DNA of 64,000 nt from contig NZ_JAPZVP010000003.1 of NCBI RefSeq assembly GCF_027622875.1, forward strand, positions 254,627 through 318,626, read 5' to 3'. Origin of the DNA: Glycomyces luteolus. Its GTDB lineage: Bacteria; Actinomycetota; Actinomycetes; Mycobacteriales; Micromonosporaceae. A model generated the notes under the pieces. It saw nothing but the letters and a program-made list of their open reading frames with translations, was not told the origin of the DNA and did not search any database. Made by a program: the position numbers and the translations under genes. Each line of letters starts with the position of its first letter. The first letter of the stretch is position 1. This document shows positions 1 to 7,559 of the stretch, in pieces.

Positions 1-2
1 GC

Positions 3-191
3 AGCAGCGTGCGGCGGTACTACGCACTCGACGGCCTTCAAATGGGAGGCCACGGGTTCCGGTGCGGCTCTTGCAAGACCTTGACCTGCGCCTGGTGCCT
101 CCTCGCGAGCGGTCCGACGAAGCTCGCGGACAGTTCGCTCGTGCTGCGATGCCTGCACTGCCGATCCGAGCTCGAAGCGGATCCCTTCTAG
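3..191 (+). CDS. Cysteine-rich small protein, probably the C-terminal part of a gene cut by the left edge
   Basis: The frame is open to the left edge, and the first possible start inside the window is a GTG at 9. The 60 visible residues have G/C-biased third positions, so the frame looks coded. Two CxxC pairs (CGSC and CLHC, with an extra CAWC) form a zinc-ribbon-like pattern. I do not recognise the family. It could be a complete 60-residue metal-binding protein or the tail of a longer one. No downstream partner: the next gene starts 142 bp later and that gap shows nothing clear. Confidence 0.45.
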   Translation, partial: SSVRRYYALDGLQMGGHGFRCGSCKTLTCAWCLLASGPTKLADSSLVLRCLHCRSELEADPF

Positions 192-333
192 ACGATCGGT
201 CCCGGGTTCGACGCCTCCCCGACCGGCCTCCCGGTGACCTTGCCGCCGGGAACGCCCGCCTGTCAGCCCTCCCTCCCAGCAGGACAGCGGCACGAACAGG
301 GCGGCGACAGCACGCGCGGCGAACCTATTCGAC

Positions 334-1143
334 ATGAGCGACAAGCCCACGCCCACCGCCACTGCGGAAGCCCCCGAAACCAACGGATTCGTCGCGAAGC
401 TCCTCGCCGACCGCCACTCGATCCCCCTGTCCATCGCCCTCCACCTCGCCCCCGGCGCGCTGATCGTCGCCGTCTACGCACTCGCCGCCGCACCGCTCAC
501 TCGAGCGATGGGCGTCCCGATCTTCGCGGCCTGGGCGATCGCCCTCGCAGTCGTGCTCTTCCCGCTCATGTTCGGCCTCATGTGGCTCGGCAAGCAGCGC
601 ACCGGCGGCTACAACCTGCGCAGCGTGCTCGGCTACATGGGGAAGCCGTACCCCCGAGGCAGGATCACCTGGATCGGCATCGGCTTCATGCTGTACATGA
701 CCGTCGTCTCGCAAGCGCTGCTGCCGCTGGACGGCATCGTCTACGACACCTTCTTCACCTGGGTCCAGTTCGAGGGCTCCGGCAGCGCTGCCACCACCTA
801 TCTGGACGGCTACTCCAAGTCCACGGTCCTCGTCACGATCGCGATCTGCGGCCCCTTCACCGGGTTCATCCTGCCGCTCATCGAGGAGTACTACTTCCGC
901 GGCCTGCTCCTGCCCCGCCTCCCGCAGCTCGGCCGCTGGGCCCCGCTGTTCAACACGACCCTGTTCTCGGTCTACCACTTCTGGGCGCCCTGGACGGTCC
1001 TGTCGAAGCTCGTGTTCCTGCTCCCGGGCGTCTGGTTCGTCTGGGACAAGCGGGACATCCGCGCCTCGATCTGGATGCACCCCGGCTCGGCCCTCCTCGC
1101 CACGGTCGTCGGCATCACCGCTTACTCCCTCGGCCTCATGTAG
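334..1143 (+). CDS. CPBP family intramembrane glutamic endopeptidase
   Basis: 269 residues with several hydrophobic segments. The family signature is present: EEYYFRG (residues 184-190) gives the EExxxR motif, FSVYH (211-215) gives FxxxH, and a further His lies in WMHP near 249. CPBP (Abi/CAAX-protease-like) proteins cleave peptides inside the membrane; in bacteria they are linked to bacteriocin self-immunity or to processing of membrane substrates. The hydrophilic first 20 residues are probably cytosolic. No conflict gene or bacteriocin lies next to it, so its substrate cannot be inferred. It stands alone and is closed by a hairpin. Confidence 0.85.
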   Translation: MSDKPTPTATAEAPETNGFVAKLLADRHSIPLSIALHLAPGALIVAVYALAAAPLTRAMGVPIFAAWAIALAVVLFPLMFGLMWLGKQRTGGYNLRSVLGYMGKPYPRGRITWIGIGFMLYMTVVSQALLPLDGIVYDTFFTWVQFEGSGSAATTYLDGYSKSTVLVTIAICGPFTGFILPLIEEYYFRGLLLPRLPQLGRWAPLFNTTLFSVYHFWAPWTVLSKLVFLLPGVWFVWDKRDIRASIWMHPGSALLATVVGITAYSLGLM

Positions 1144-1157
1144 TCCCGCACGGACTC

Positions 1158-1189
1158 GGGAAGGGCCCCTCGCAGTGCGGGGCCTTCCC
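1158..1189 (+). terminator. Hairpin terminator after the CPBP gene
   Basis: GGGAAGGGCCCC pairs with GGGGCCTTCCC (one bulged G) around a 9-nt loop, 15 bp after the stop codon. There is no U-tract, as is common in high-GC actinomycetes. It lies between convergent genes and may serve both. Confidence 0.6.
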
Positions 1190-1201
1190 GCGTCCACCCG
1201 C

Positions 1202-1885
1202 TCAGTAACCGACGGTGAAGCGGCGCTTGACATGCCGCGCGGTCTCGGCCTCGTCGACGGCCGCCATGGCCAGGTCTTCAAGACTGATGTCGCTCGTGCC
1301 GTCGGCGCGGACCAGCAGCTGGTCGCCGCCGATCCGGAACAGGCCGGTCCGCTCGCCGGACTCGATGCGCCCCGCGGACGGGCTGATGTAGGTCCAGTTC
1401 CGGTTCGACGTGCGGTACAGGTTCAGCGCCTCGGCACCGGCCCTGACGGGAATGACGTACTCGACGGGCACGCCGAGCGCTTCGGGCAGGCCCTCGGCGA
1501 AGCCCTCCGTGTCGACCACGGTCAGCCCCGGCCGCACTTCGAGGCTCCCGGCCCCGCCCATGACGATGAGCCTGATATCAGGGTGGGAGGCGAGCGCTTC
1601 GATCATCGCCCTTGCGGCCCTGGGGAACACGTCGGCGTTCGCGATGGTCTCCGCGACGCCGCGACCGGCGTTGATCGCGCTCACGACCACATCGAGCCCG
1701 CCGATGCTCGCGGCGATGCTCGCCGGGTCGAGCGCATCCGCGACCTGCCAGGCCACTCCGTCCGCAACCGGGCCGAACCGGTCCGGGTCGCGGGTGAACG
1801 CGGTGACCTCGTGGCCGCGTTCGACTGCTTCGGCGACGATCTGACCGCCGATGGCGCCGGTGGCGCCGAAGACTCCGATCCGCAT
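1202..1885 (-). CDS. NAD(P)-dependent oxidoreductase, NmrA/atypical-SDR type
   Basis: 227 residues from the ATG preceded by GGAGGT; an upstream in-frame ATG lacks a ribosome site. The N-terminus carries the Rossmann motif GATGAIG (residues 7-13), and the overall pattern (GGAGSL, SPSAGRIESGERTG) is that of NAD(P)H-binding flavin-reductase-like or NmrA-like proteins. These reduce small carbonyl or quinone substrates or act as redox sensors; the substrate is unknown. It is divergent from the TetR gene at 1981, which probably controls it. Confidence 0.8.
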   Translation of the reverse strand: MRIGVFGATGAIGGQIVAEAVERGHEVTAFTRDPDRFGPVADGVAWQVADALDPASIAASIGGLDVVVSAINAGRGVAETIANADVFPRAARAMIEALASHPDIRLIVMGGAGSLEVRPGLTVVDTEGFAEGLPEALGVPVEYVIPVRAGAEALNLYRTSNRNWTYISPSAGRIESGERTGLFRIGGDQLLVRADGTSDISLEDLAMAAVDEAETARHVKRRFTVGY

Positions 1886-1980
1886 GGCGGACCTCCGTTC
1901 TCGATGCAACGGCACTCAAATATTGAACGCCGTGTAGTTTTCATACGGAGCATAGTTTCTGCATGGGGTAGACTGTCAAG
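1886..1980. promoter_or_regulatory. Shared promoter region of the oxidoreductase and TetR genes
   Basis: TAGACT at 1969-1974 is a good -10 box only 6 nt before the GTG of the TetR gene, implying a leaderless transcript. Two copies of TAGTTT (1935-1940 and 1953-1958) stand 18 bp apart and are candidate regulator half-sites. The region is clearly richer in A/T than its flanks. Confidence 0.45.
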
Positions 1981-2685
1981 GTGACGAACACGACTCCCAC
2001 TCGGCGCCAGCAACTCCGGCTCGACACCACCGCCGAGATCAAGCGGGTCGCGCTGGCGCTACTCGCCGAAGGCGGGCCGGACGCGATCTCGCTGCGCGCC
2101 ATCGCCCGCGAGATGCGGATGACCGCCGGGGCGCTCTACAGCTACTACGGGACCCGCGACGAGCTGATCACCGCGCTGACCAGCGACATGTACACCTCGT
2201 TGGTGGACAAGACGGAAGCGGCGCGCGACGCGCATCCGGCGGAGGCGCCGGCCGCCCGGCTGCTGGCCTGGGGCGAGGCGTTCCGATCGTGGGCCGTCGC
2301 GAATCCCGCCGGGTTCCGGCTCGTCTACGGCGATCCCGTGCGCGGCTACAAGGTGCCCGAAGTCGGCGCCGCCCCCGAGGCGGCGTCACGGGCCTGCGCC
2401 GGACTCACCGGACTCGTCGCGGCGGCCTGGCCGCTGCAAGACCAAGGGCCGCAAGAGGAATACACCTGGGACGACTTCGATCCGGGGCTCGCCGATCTCA
2501 TCAAGACGAAGTTCCCGGACCTCCCGCCCGGCGCGGTCGCGCTCGCGCTGCGCGTGTGGGGCCGGATGCACGGCCTGGTCGCGCTGGAGGTCTACGGGCA
2601 CCTGGGTTCGCAGGCGAAGGACCCTGCGAGGCTCTACCGGGCCGAACTGCGCGACCTGGCCCGGTCACTCGGCCTGAAGGACTAG
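1981..2685 (+). CDS. TetR/AcrR family transcriptional regulator
   Basis: 234 residues, GTG start. The helix-turn-helix covers about residues 36-60 (SLRAIAREMRMTAGALYSYY), followed by a C-terminal ligand domain of the larger TetR_C_33/WHG type. It is expected to bind as a dimer in the 95-bp gap and to repress itself and the divergent oxidoreductase until an unknown ligand binds. The leaderless layout (-10 box next to the GTG) supports this start. Confidence 0.9.
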   Translation: MTNTTPTRRQQLRLDTTAEIKRVALALLAEGGPDAISLRAIAREMRMTAGALYSYYGTRDELITALTSDMYTSLVDKTEAARDAHPAEAPAARLLAWGEAFRSWAVANPAGFRLVYGDPVRGYKVPEVGAAPEAASRACAGLTGLVAAAWPLQDQGPQEEYTWDDFDPGLADLIKTKFPDLPPGAVALALRVWGRMHGLVALEVYGHLGSQAKDPARLYRAELRDLARSLGLKD

Positions 2686-2708
2686 GTCGCGTTGAAGAAT
2701 GCGGGGTG

Positions 2709-3380
2709 CTAGCGCGGCAGCTCCGCCCAGTACCGGTGCAGCCGTTCGGCAAGCTCGCGGGGCCGGGCGAGGGCGATCATGTGGCCGCCGTCGATCTCGT
2801 CGGGAGTGATGCCGAGGCGGTCGCGGACCATCCCGCGCATGAACTCGGGCGGGAAGAACCGGTCGTCGCGGCAGAGCAGGAACCGGGTCGGCACGTCGGG
2901 CCAGGCCTTGAGCGGCGACGGCTCGCCGTCGCGCTCCCCCGTCTGCTCGCGGCCGCGCGCGTTGCACTCCTCGGCCAGCTCGGCCGGAACGCCGTTGTAG
3001 AACGCATCGGCCTCCGGGTCGCCCGGCTCCAGGCCGCTGAAACCGGTCGCATCCCACCAGTCGTTCGGTGCTTCACCCGGGAGAGGCACCATCGCGGTCA
3101 CGAAGACCAGCAGCTCGGTCTCGATGCGGGAGCACACGATCGGGGCCACGAGCCCGCCCCACGAATGCGCGACCACGACCAGGTTCGGTCGGTCCCCGCA
3201 GGCTTCCACGACCGCGTCGGCGTACTCGGAGACGCCGGTCGACTTGTCCTCAATGGGCAGATCGACGGCGATCACCTCGTGCCCGAGTTCGCGCAGCACC
3301 GGCGAGACGAGGTGCCAGTCCCAACCGCTGCTCCCGCCGCCGTGGATCAGCACGAAGGTCGCGCTCTCGTTGTCAGCCAT
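2709..3380 (-). CDS. Alpha/beta hydrolase
   Basis: 223 residues. HGGGSSG (13-19) forms the oxyanion region, AHSWGG puts the nucleophile at Ser73, GGHM gives His200, and the RDDRFF segment (171-176) supplies the acid. The size and HGGG/AHSWGG pattern resemble small esterases of the salicylate/jasmonate-esterase-like group. Its ATG overlaps the stop of the upstream exporter gene by 8 bp, so the two are translated together. The substrate is unknown; it may act on the compound the exporter handles. Confidence 0.8.
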   Translation of the reverse strand: MADNESATFVLIHGGGSSGWDWHLVSPVLRELGHEVIAVDLPIEDKSTGVSEYADAVVEACGDRPNLVVVAHSWGGLVAPIVCSRIETELLVFVTAMVPLPGEAPNDWWDATGFSGLEPGDPEADAFYNGVPAELAEECNARGREQTGERDGEPSPLKAWPDVPTRFLLCRDDRFFPPEFMRGMVRDRLGITPDEIDGGHMIALARPRELAERLHRYWAELPR

Positions 3381-4353
3381 GGTCGGGCTCCTCCGTGATC
3401 GGTGGCTTTCGTTGCGGCCGCTCGGTACTCACCACGAGTATGACGGCGGCGATGACGATCGCCCCGCCCGCGATGATCGGCGCCGTCACCGCCTCGGACA
3501 AGATCAGCCAGCCGAGGAACACCGCCACCAGCGGGTTCACATACGCGTAGGTTGCGACGAGCGAGATGTTCGCCGCCTGCAGCAGCCACACGTAGGCCGA
3601 GAACGCCACCACTGATCCGAACACTACAAGGTAGACCCAAGCGGCCCAGGACTTCGCCGAATACTCGGCCGGCGTGAACGGCTCGCCGCTGCCGAGCCCC
3701 ACGGCGAAGAGCAGCGCCCCGCCGATCGCCATCTCGTAGACGGCCGCCACGAACGCGTCGCGCGGCATTTCAAGGCGGGGCTGCAGCCACGACCCGAACG
3801 CCCATGACGCCGACGAGAACACCACCAGCGCGAGTGCCCAGAACGGGAAGTCGCCGCCGATGCCGTTGGTGGCGAGCAGCAGGGCGAGCCCGGCGAAGCC
3901 CATGAGCACGCCGAGGACGGTGGCCCGCTTGGGCCGCTCGCCGGCGAAGAGGCGGTACATCAGCACGAACAGCGGCACGGCCGCGATGAGCAGCGCGACC
4001 AGGCCCGAAGGCGCGCCGCCGTTCTCAGCGACCGTGACCATGCCCTGCCCGAGGACGGGCAGCAGCAGGCCGATCAGCGCGCACGAGAGCACTTCGGCTC
4101 GGGTCAGCGCCAGTCGCCGCAAGCCGCCGCGAGCCATCAGGATTACCGCGAGAACGATTGCCGCGCAGAGGAATCGGGCGCCAGCCGCGATCATGGGCGG
4201 CATGTCTTCGACCATGATCCGAATGCCGAGGTAGGTCGAACCCCACACGACGTAGACGATCGCCAGCGCGACCACGACGAGGACCGGCCGTGACGGCATG
4301 ACGCGCCGCGACCTCCCACCAGAACCCGGCTCGACTTGCGTTGCTGCGGTCAT
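3373..4353 (-). CDS. EamA/DMT superfamily transporter
   Basis: 326 residues from the ATG at 4353 (MTAATQVEPGSGG); the frame stays open upstream, but that extension is low-complexity and encoded by a tandem repeat. Ten hydrophobic segments in two EamA repeats fit the drug/metabolite transporter superfamily, including VYVVWGSTYLGIR in the first helix. Such proteins export amino acids, nucleosides or drugs through the inner membrane. It is first in a two-gene unit with the hydrolase. Confidence 0.85.
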   Translation of the reverse strand: MTAATQVEPGSGGRSRRVMPSRPVLVVVALAIVYVVWGSTYLGIRIMVEDMPPMIAAGARFLCAAIVLAVILMARGGLRRLALTRAEVLSCALIGLLLPVLGQGMVTVAENGGAPSGLVALLIAAVPLFVLMYRLFAGERPKRATVLGVLMGFAGLALLLATNGIGGDFPFWALALVVFSSASWAFGSWLQPRLEMPRDAFVAAVYEMAIGGALLFAVGLGSGEPFTPAEYSAKSWAAWVYLVVFGSVVAFSAYVWLLQAANISLVATYAYVNPLVAVFLGWLILSEAVTAPIIAGGAIVIAAVILVVSTERPQRKPPITEEPDHG

Positions 4354-4417
4354 GTCAACACGGTAGGCGTCGCCGGGCCGAATGGAAAGCGGGTAAGTCG
4401 CGCCGCCGCCGCCGACG

Positions 4418-4466
4418 GCTGACTGCTGACTGCTGACTGCTGACTGCTCGCCGCTCGACGCTCGAC
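4418..4466. repeat. Seven 7-bp tandem units (GCTGACT x4, GCTCGCC, GCTCGAC x2)
   Basis: All seven units keep GCT at the same phase; the first four are identical. The array ends 65 bp upstream of the EamA start codon, where its promoter or leader should be. A 7-bp unit would shift spacing on gain or loss of copies. It is not a CRISPR: there are no spacers. Confidence 0.75.
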
Positions 4467-5246
4467 GGCGATGCCGACGCACAGGTGCCGCCGTGTTCCC
4501 AGCGAGGTTGGTTCTGGGTCGGGGTTCAGGCGGTCAGCGACGAAGAGGCGGTGACGGGGCGGGGCCGGGAGGCGGCGGTCGGCTCGGTTGGGGTTGGGGC
4601 GCAGTCGGTCGGGGTGCGCGGCGGGCGCGGGACGTGAAGGTTTTCGCATCGTGTGGGTGATGACGGTGGGGGGGCGTATTGAGGATGATTGAGATACGTA
4701 CAGGGACAGGGAATTCGTACAGGTGTCGAGTAGGTGTAAGCAGACTACGACAAGCCTCTGGCTGAATCGACAAACCGACTTGTTTCGAGGCACTCAGCCC
4801 CCACCGGGGGTTCCAGACCTCATCCCCGTGCTATCGCCCGCAGCTGTCCGCGCCCCCGATGGGCCGTGACTGGGTGGACGATTTCCTAGTTGGGATCACC
4901 CCAACCAGAAGGCAGTGCCGCACACGGTGGCATATGCGACCAGAGCAAGACCCGCCAGCGTGACCGGCGATGCCATGCCGAGCAATGAGAGGACTCGGTT
5001 CCGCAGCACCATCACGTCCATGGCGAGCACCACCCCCATCGAAGGCCGCCATGCGCGGATGAGGCCATGCCTCCACGACGGGACCCCAAGGCACGGCAAG
5101 GTGCTCATCGGGAGGCAAGACCAGCACACGGCAGCCCGCCGGGAGACCACCGGGAAGCCACACGAGTCCGGCAGACGCATAGGGACGACATCGCCTCCGG
5201 ACGCGATCGATTGGGACGCAGCATGTTCAGAAGCCGAAATGCAGAA
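4467..5246. other. Gene-poor stretch with no convincing coding region
   Basis: No frame shows the usual third-position G/C bias. A minus-strand frame at 4896-5180 (94 codons) ends in a hydrophobic helix, but its third positions are only about half G/C, so it is at best a decayed membrane-protein tail. CGTACAGG occurs twice, at 4697-4704 and 4716-4723, in an A/T-richer section (4640-4790) that may be an old promoter. It adjoins the lower-GC accessory patch on its right. Confidence 0.5.
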
Positions 5247-5277
5247 CGCCCCCGACTCCGGGACGGGAGTCGAGGGC
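5247..5277 (-). terminator. Hairpin terminator of the DUF397 gene
   Basis: A 13-bp stem with one mismatch around a 5-nt loop, starting 26 bp past the DUF397 stop on the minus strand. It closes the XRE-DUF397 unit. Confidence 0.65.
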
Positions 5278-5303
5278 GACGTGTTACGGCGGCCCGACAG
5301 GGC

Positions 5304-5555
5304 TCAGTTGCGGTCGGCGACGCGCAGGAGGCCGGTGAAGTCCGAGGCGCTCAGGTCGAAGACGGGAGAATCGTGTCCGAGCTTCGAGTCCCGGACCTGG
5401 AAGCCGGAGTCCGTGTTTCTGGCCTCGACGCAGTCAGCCTGTGCAGAGTTGCTGCTCCAGGAGCTCTTCCGCCAGGTCTGGCGGCACTCAACGCAGTTGG
5501 TCTGACCGGAGTCGCTGCTCCGGGTGCTCTTCCGCCAGCTGGTGTACTCCACCAT
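5304..5555 (-). CDS. DUF397 protein with a duplicated N-terminal motif
   Basis: 83 residues. DUF397 proteins are normally about 60 residues with one WRKSxxS...NCVE block, then a (V)RDSK block and a C-terminal helix; they pair with DUF5753/XRE regulators and may act as the partner toxin or effector. Here the first block occurs twice: TSWRKSTRSSDSGQTNCVE and TWRKSSWSSNSAQADCVE, exactly 21 codons apart, followed by one FQVRDSKLG and one DFTGLLR tail. The first copy lies in the 68-bp overlap with the regulator gene, read in another frame. The ATG after GGAAGG-like sequence is the only good start. Confidence 0.8.
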   Translation of the reverse strand: MVEYTSWRKSTRSSDSGQTNCVECRQTWRKSSWSSNSAQADCVEARNTDSGFQVRDSKLGHDSPVFDLSASDFTGLLRVADRN

Positions 5556-6378
5556 CGAGGAACCTTCCAATACCTTGCGAGTTCGATCGCAGGAACCTGC
5601 GGGCTTGATCATACAAGTCGAGTTTGTTCTCATCGACCACGTGGCGGCTCTGATCCAGGTTGTCGACGTAAACGAAGCTAGGCCCCGCGTATGTCTGCTC
5701 ATCGGATTCAAACGCTTCGAATGCGTAATTTGCAAAGTGTGGGGGTCGAACGACCCTAACCTCGCCCCCAGGAAGCGAGTCGACCCACCTGAGTCGCTCG
5801 ATCTGCGCCACCCGCTCTTCAGGGTCGAGCATGCCGAGGTCAGCGATCGCACTGGCGGGAATGTAGAACTCCACCCTTGGGCGACTGCTGTCACTGAAAC
5901 GACCGAAGAACCTCGTCGCGCGTCGCGCCTTCCGCTTCCAGGTCTTGATCTTGTTCGCAGGGTCCTCCATAGGTCCAGCCAGAACCTTCATGTGGTACGG
6001 CTCTGTCTGCAACACAGCTGAAAGCAGGAGCGGATTCCACTTGACATGAACTGGGTATGTTCGCTCGCCGCTCTCCACGATGTAGAGGTTGCGCTCATCG
6101 AGATCCGAGATCAGTTCCGAGTTCTTGAGGAGCTGGTCACTGACATGCAGGATGAACCTCTTGCGGTCTGGTTCGACCTCCGCCTGGTCGCACAGAAGTG
6201 ACAGGTTCCCCTTGTCGGGGATGCGGCTCCCGTCGAGCCAGGCTCGGATCGTGGTGGAGCTCTTGCTCATCACCCTTGCGAACTTGTTCGGCGTCCAGCC
6301 CGCGTCCTGCGAAATGGTGTTGACCTCGGCGGTCAAGTAGGCCCGAGCGAACTTCTGGTACAAGACCGTGCCTGCCAT
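5488..6378 (-). CDS. XRE-family regulator with DUF5753 (Scr1-type) domain
   Basis: 296 residues. An N-terminal helix-turn-helix (about 20-60, NKFARVMSKSSTTIRAWLDG) is followed by a DUF5753 domain (about 95-275; typical segments LLSAVLQTEPYH and QIERLRWV). Such proteins regulate development or antibiotic production in streptomycetes (BldB/WhiJ-type circuits) and pair with DUF397 proteins. The last 23 residues are read from the first DUF397 repeat, so they look like an extension made by the duplication. Base composition is lower in G/C than neighbours, which suggests transfer. Confidence 0.85.
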   Translation of the reverse strand: MAGTVLYQKFARAYLTAEVNTISQDAGWTPNKFARVMSKSSTTIRAWLDGSRIPDKGNLSLLCDQAEVEPDRKRFILHVSDQLLKNSELISDLDERNLYIVESGERTYPVHVKWNPLLLSAVLQTEPYHMKVLAGPMEDPANKIKTWKRKARRATRFFGRFSDSSRPRVEFYIPASAIADLGMLDPEERVAQIERLRWVDSLPGGEVRVVRPPHFANYAFEAFESDEQTYAGPSFVYVDNLDQSRHVVDENKLDLYDQARRFLRSNSQGIGRFLDGGVHQLAEEHPEQRLRSDQLR

Positions 6379-6464
6379 TCCGTGCTCCCTGCGCTGCGCG
6401 AATAACGGTTTGTAGCGATGATCGCACGAACCTCCTCAACCGCATTCATCACGACTCGGCTCAA

Positions 6465-6507
6465 TTTCGGTGCACCGTAACGGAGCCTTCATGACAGTGC
6501 ACCGAAA
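6465..6507. promoter_or_regulatory. Long inverted repeat upstream of the XRE gene, probable operator
   Basis: TTTCGGTGCAC (6465-6475) and GTGCACCGAAA (6497-6507) form a perfect 11-bp inverted repeat whose arms are centred 32 bp apart, about three helical turns. Each arm contains the palindrome GTGCAC. It sits in the 360-bp gap between the XRE gene and the divergent gene at 6739. A related GGAGCACCGGAA follows near 6535. The rest of the gap shows nothing else clear. Confidence 0.6.
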
Positions 6508-6738
6508 ATGGATACCCATCATGGAACTACGCTTCGGAGCACCGGAACTTCGTGGGAGACATATCGACTGACCAGGCAAAATATCTCCTAAGGTAGTTTC
6601 ATCGCGGGTCACCTCCCGGCTCGCGAGCGGTGGGAATGCCGGGGAGTCGCTGCCTCGCAATGCACTTGTCGAGCTCTTCGTGGACTCCTCGGCACTCCTA
6701 CTGTCGGCTATCTGACACTCTCTCCATTGGAGGTCGCG

Positions 6739-7101
6739 ATGTACAACCGAGCCGCGAAGCCGAAGCCCGACAATCACCAATCCGTCTCGGACCCGTTGGA
6801 GCGGGGGCAGTTCAGCGATGGCAGCCGCATCTTCGTCGTCCGCGCCTCCGGTGCCGAAGCACCCGACTCATTCCAGGTGCACACCAAGGGAAACCCGTCC
6901 GATGTCATCCTGATCGTCTCGGGCCTGACCTCCGGGAACCTCCATGCGACCTGGAGCGAGGAGTGGCGCACCTCCACACCCGAGTGGCGCGAGTGGGCGA
7001 GGAACAACGCGTTCAAGGCCTTCCACACCGTCAGCCCGGCCGACCCGTCCAACCCGTCCAGTCCCGTCGTCCCCGGAAACGTCCGGTTCTGCCGTGGTTG
7101 A
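6739..7101 (+). CDS. Hypothetical protein, coupled to the next gene
   Basis: 120 residues from the ATG at 6739, preceded by GGAGGT at 6729-6734; a TTG 12 bp earlier overlaps that site and is unlikely. No family recognised. The protein is soluble, with a central part (SRIFVVRASGAEAPDSFQVH, VILIVSGL) that reads like beta strands, and a Pro/Ser-rich end. Divergent from the XRE regulator and followed with an 8-bp overlap by another unknown gene, which points to a two-protein unit in the accessory patch. Confidence 0.6.
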   Translation: MYNRAAKPKPDNHQSVSDPLERGQFSDGSRIFVVRASGAEAPDSFQVHTKGNPSDVILIVSGLTSGNLHATWSEEWRTSTPEWREWARNNAFKAFHTVSPADPSNPSSPVVPGNVRFCRG

Positions 7102-7390
7102 GACGACCTTCGACGATCCAGCCGAACCCGAGGGCGAACACTGCCTCGGCAAGTTCCGGCGGCACCCGGCCGAGTTCTCCGTCATTTTCGTCTCGACGCC
7201 GCTCGGCACGCCCAACGTCTACCGCGTCGACTGCGACGACGGCGTCGGCCCGCACGAGGTCTGCCGCTTCGGCGACGACCGCGACGAACCCGTGATCTGG
7301 CGCGGCGCGTGGCAAGGCGACGAGTGGTGCCTGTGGATTCTTGAAAATGCCCGCGAGTTGGTCACCAAACCCAGCCGCTTCGACTTCTAG
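7094..7390 (+). CDS. Hypothetical protein, second of an overlapping pair
   Basis: 98 residues from a GTG that overlaps the stop of the preceding gene (GTGGTTGA), so translation is probably coupled. No family recognised. Acidic, with four cysteines (GEHCLGKF, VDCDDGVGPHEVC, EWCLWILENA); no signal peptide or membrane helix. A frameshifted single gene is possible, but the overlap has the normal geometry of coupled genes. A strong terminator follows 10 bp later. Confidence 0.55.
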   Translation: MVETTFDDPAEPEGEHCLGKFRRHPAEFSVIFVSTPLGTPNVYRVDCDDGVGPHEVCRFGDDRDEPVIWRGAWQGDEWCLWILENARELVTKPSRFDF

Positions 7391-7400
7391 ACTTTCTTCC

Positions 7401-7436
7401 GAGGCCGGTCGGACAAGGTGGAGTCCGACCGGCCTC
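7401..7436 (+). terminator. Perfect 14-bp hairpin terminator
   Basis: GAGGCCGGTCGGAC pairs perfectly with GTCCGACCGGCCTC around an 8-nt loop, 10 bp after the stop of the preceding gene. Confidence 0.85.
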
Positions 7437-7554
7437 ACCTCTGCCCGGCGTGCCCATCGTCCGAGACCTGACCGACATCCCCAGAGCCCAGCATCGAACG
7501 CTGTTCTTCCGTGGTCCCGAAGGGAACCTGATCGAGATCTACGCCGAGTTCTGA
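7437..7554 (+). pseudogene. C-terminal remnant of a VOC (glyoxalase/dioxygenase-fold) gene
   Basis: Directly after the terminator an open frame reads LPGVPIVRDLTDIPRAQHRT then LFFRGPEGNLIEIYAEF and stop. The end, FxGPEGNLIEIY, is the classic closing strand of vicinal-oxygen-chelate enzymes, with the metal-ligand Glu. About 35 of the usual 120-130 residues remain, with no start or N-terminal half, so the gene is broken. It abuts an IS701-type remnant. Confidence 0.7.
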
Positions 7555-7559
7555 ACGAC

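Noticed and set aside
196-225. GGTTCGA-like word that could suggest a tRNA T-arm
   Set aside because: The flanks do not form the T stem and no acceptor, D or anticodon stems can be drawn.
4418-4466. CRISPR array
   Set aside because: Direct tandem units of 7 bp without spacers or cas genes.
4896-5180. Small minus-strand frame ending in a hydrophobic helix
   Set aside because: Third positions are only about half G/C and there is no family match or good ribosome site.
6739-7390. One gene broken by a frameshift
   Set aside because: The GTGGTTGA overlap is a normal coupling junction and both parts keep coding bias; left as two genes, with the doubt noted.
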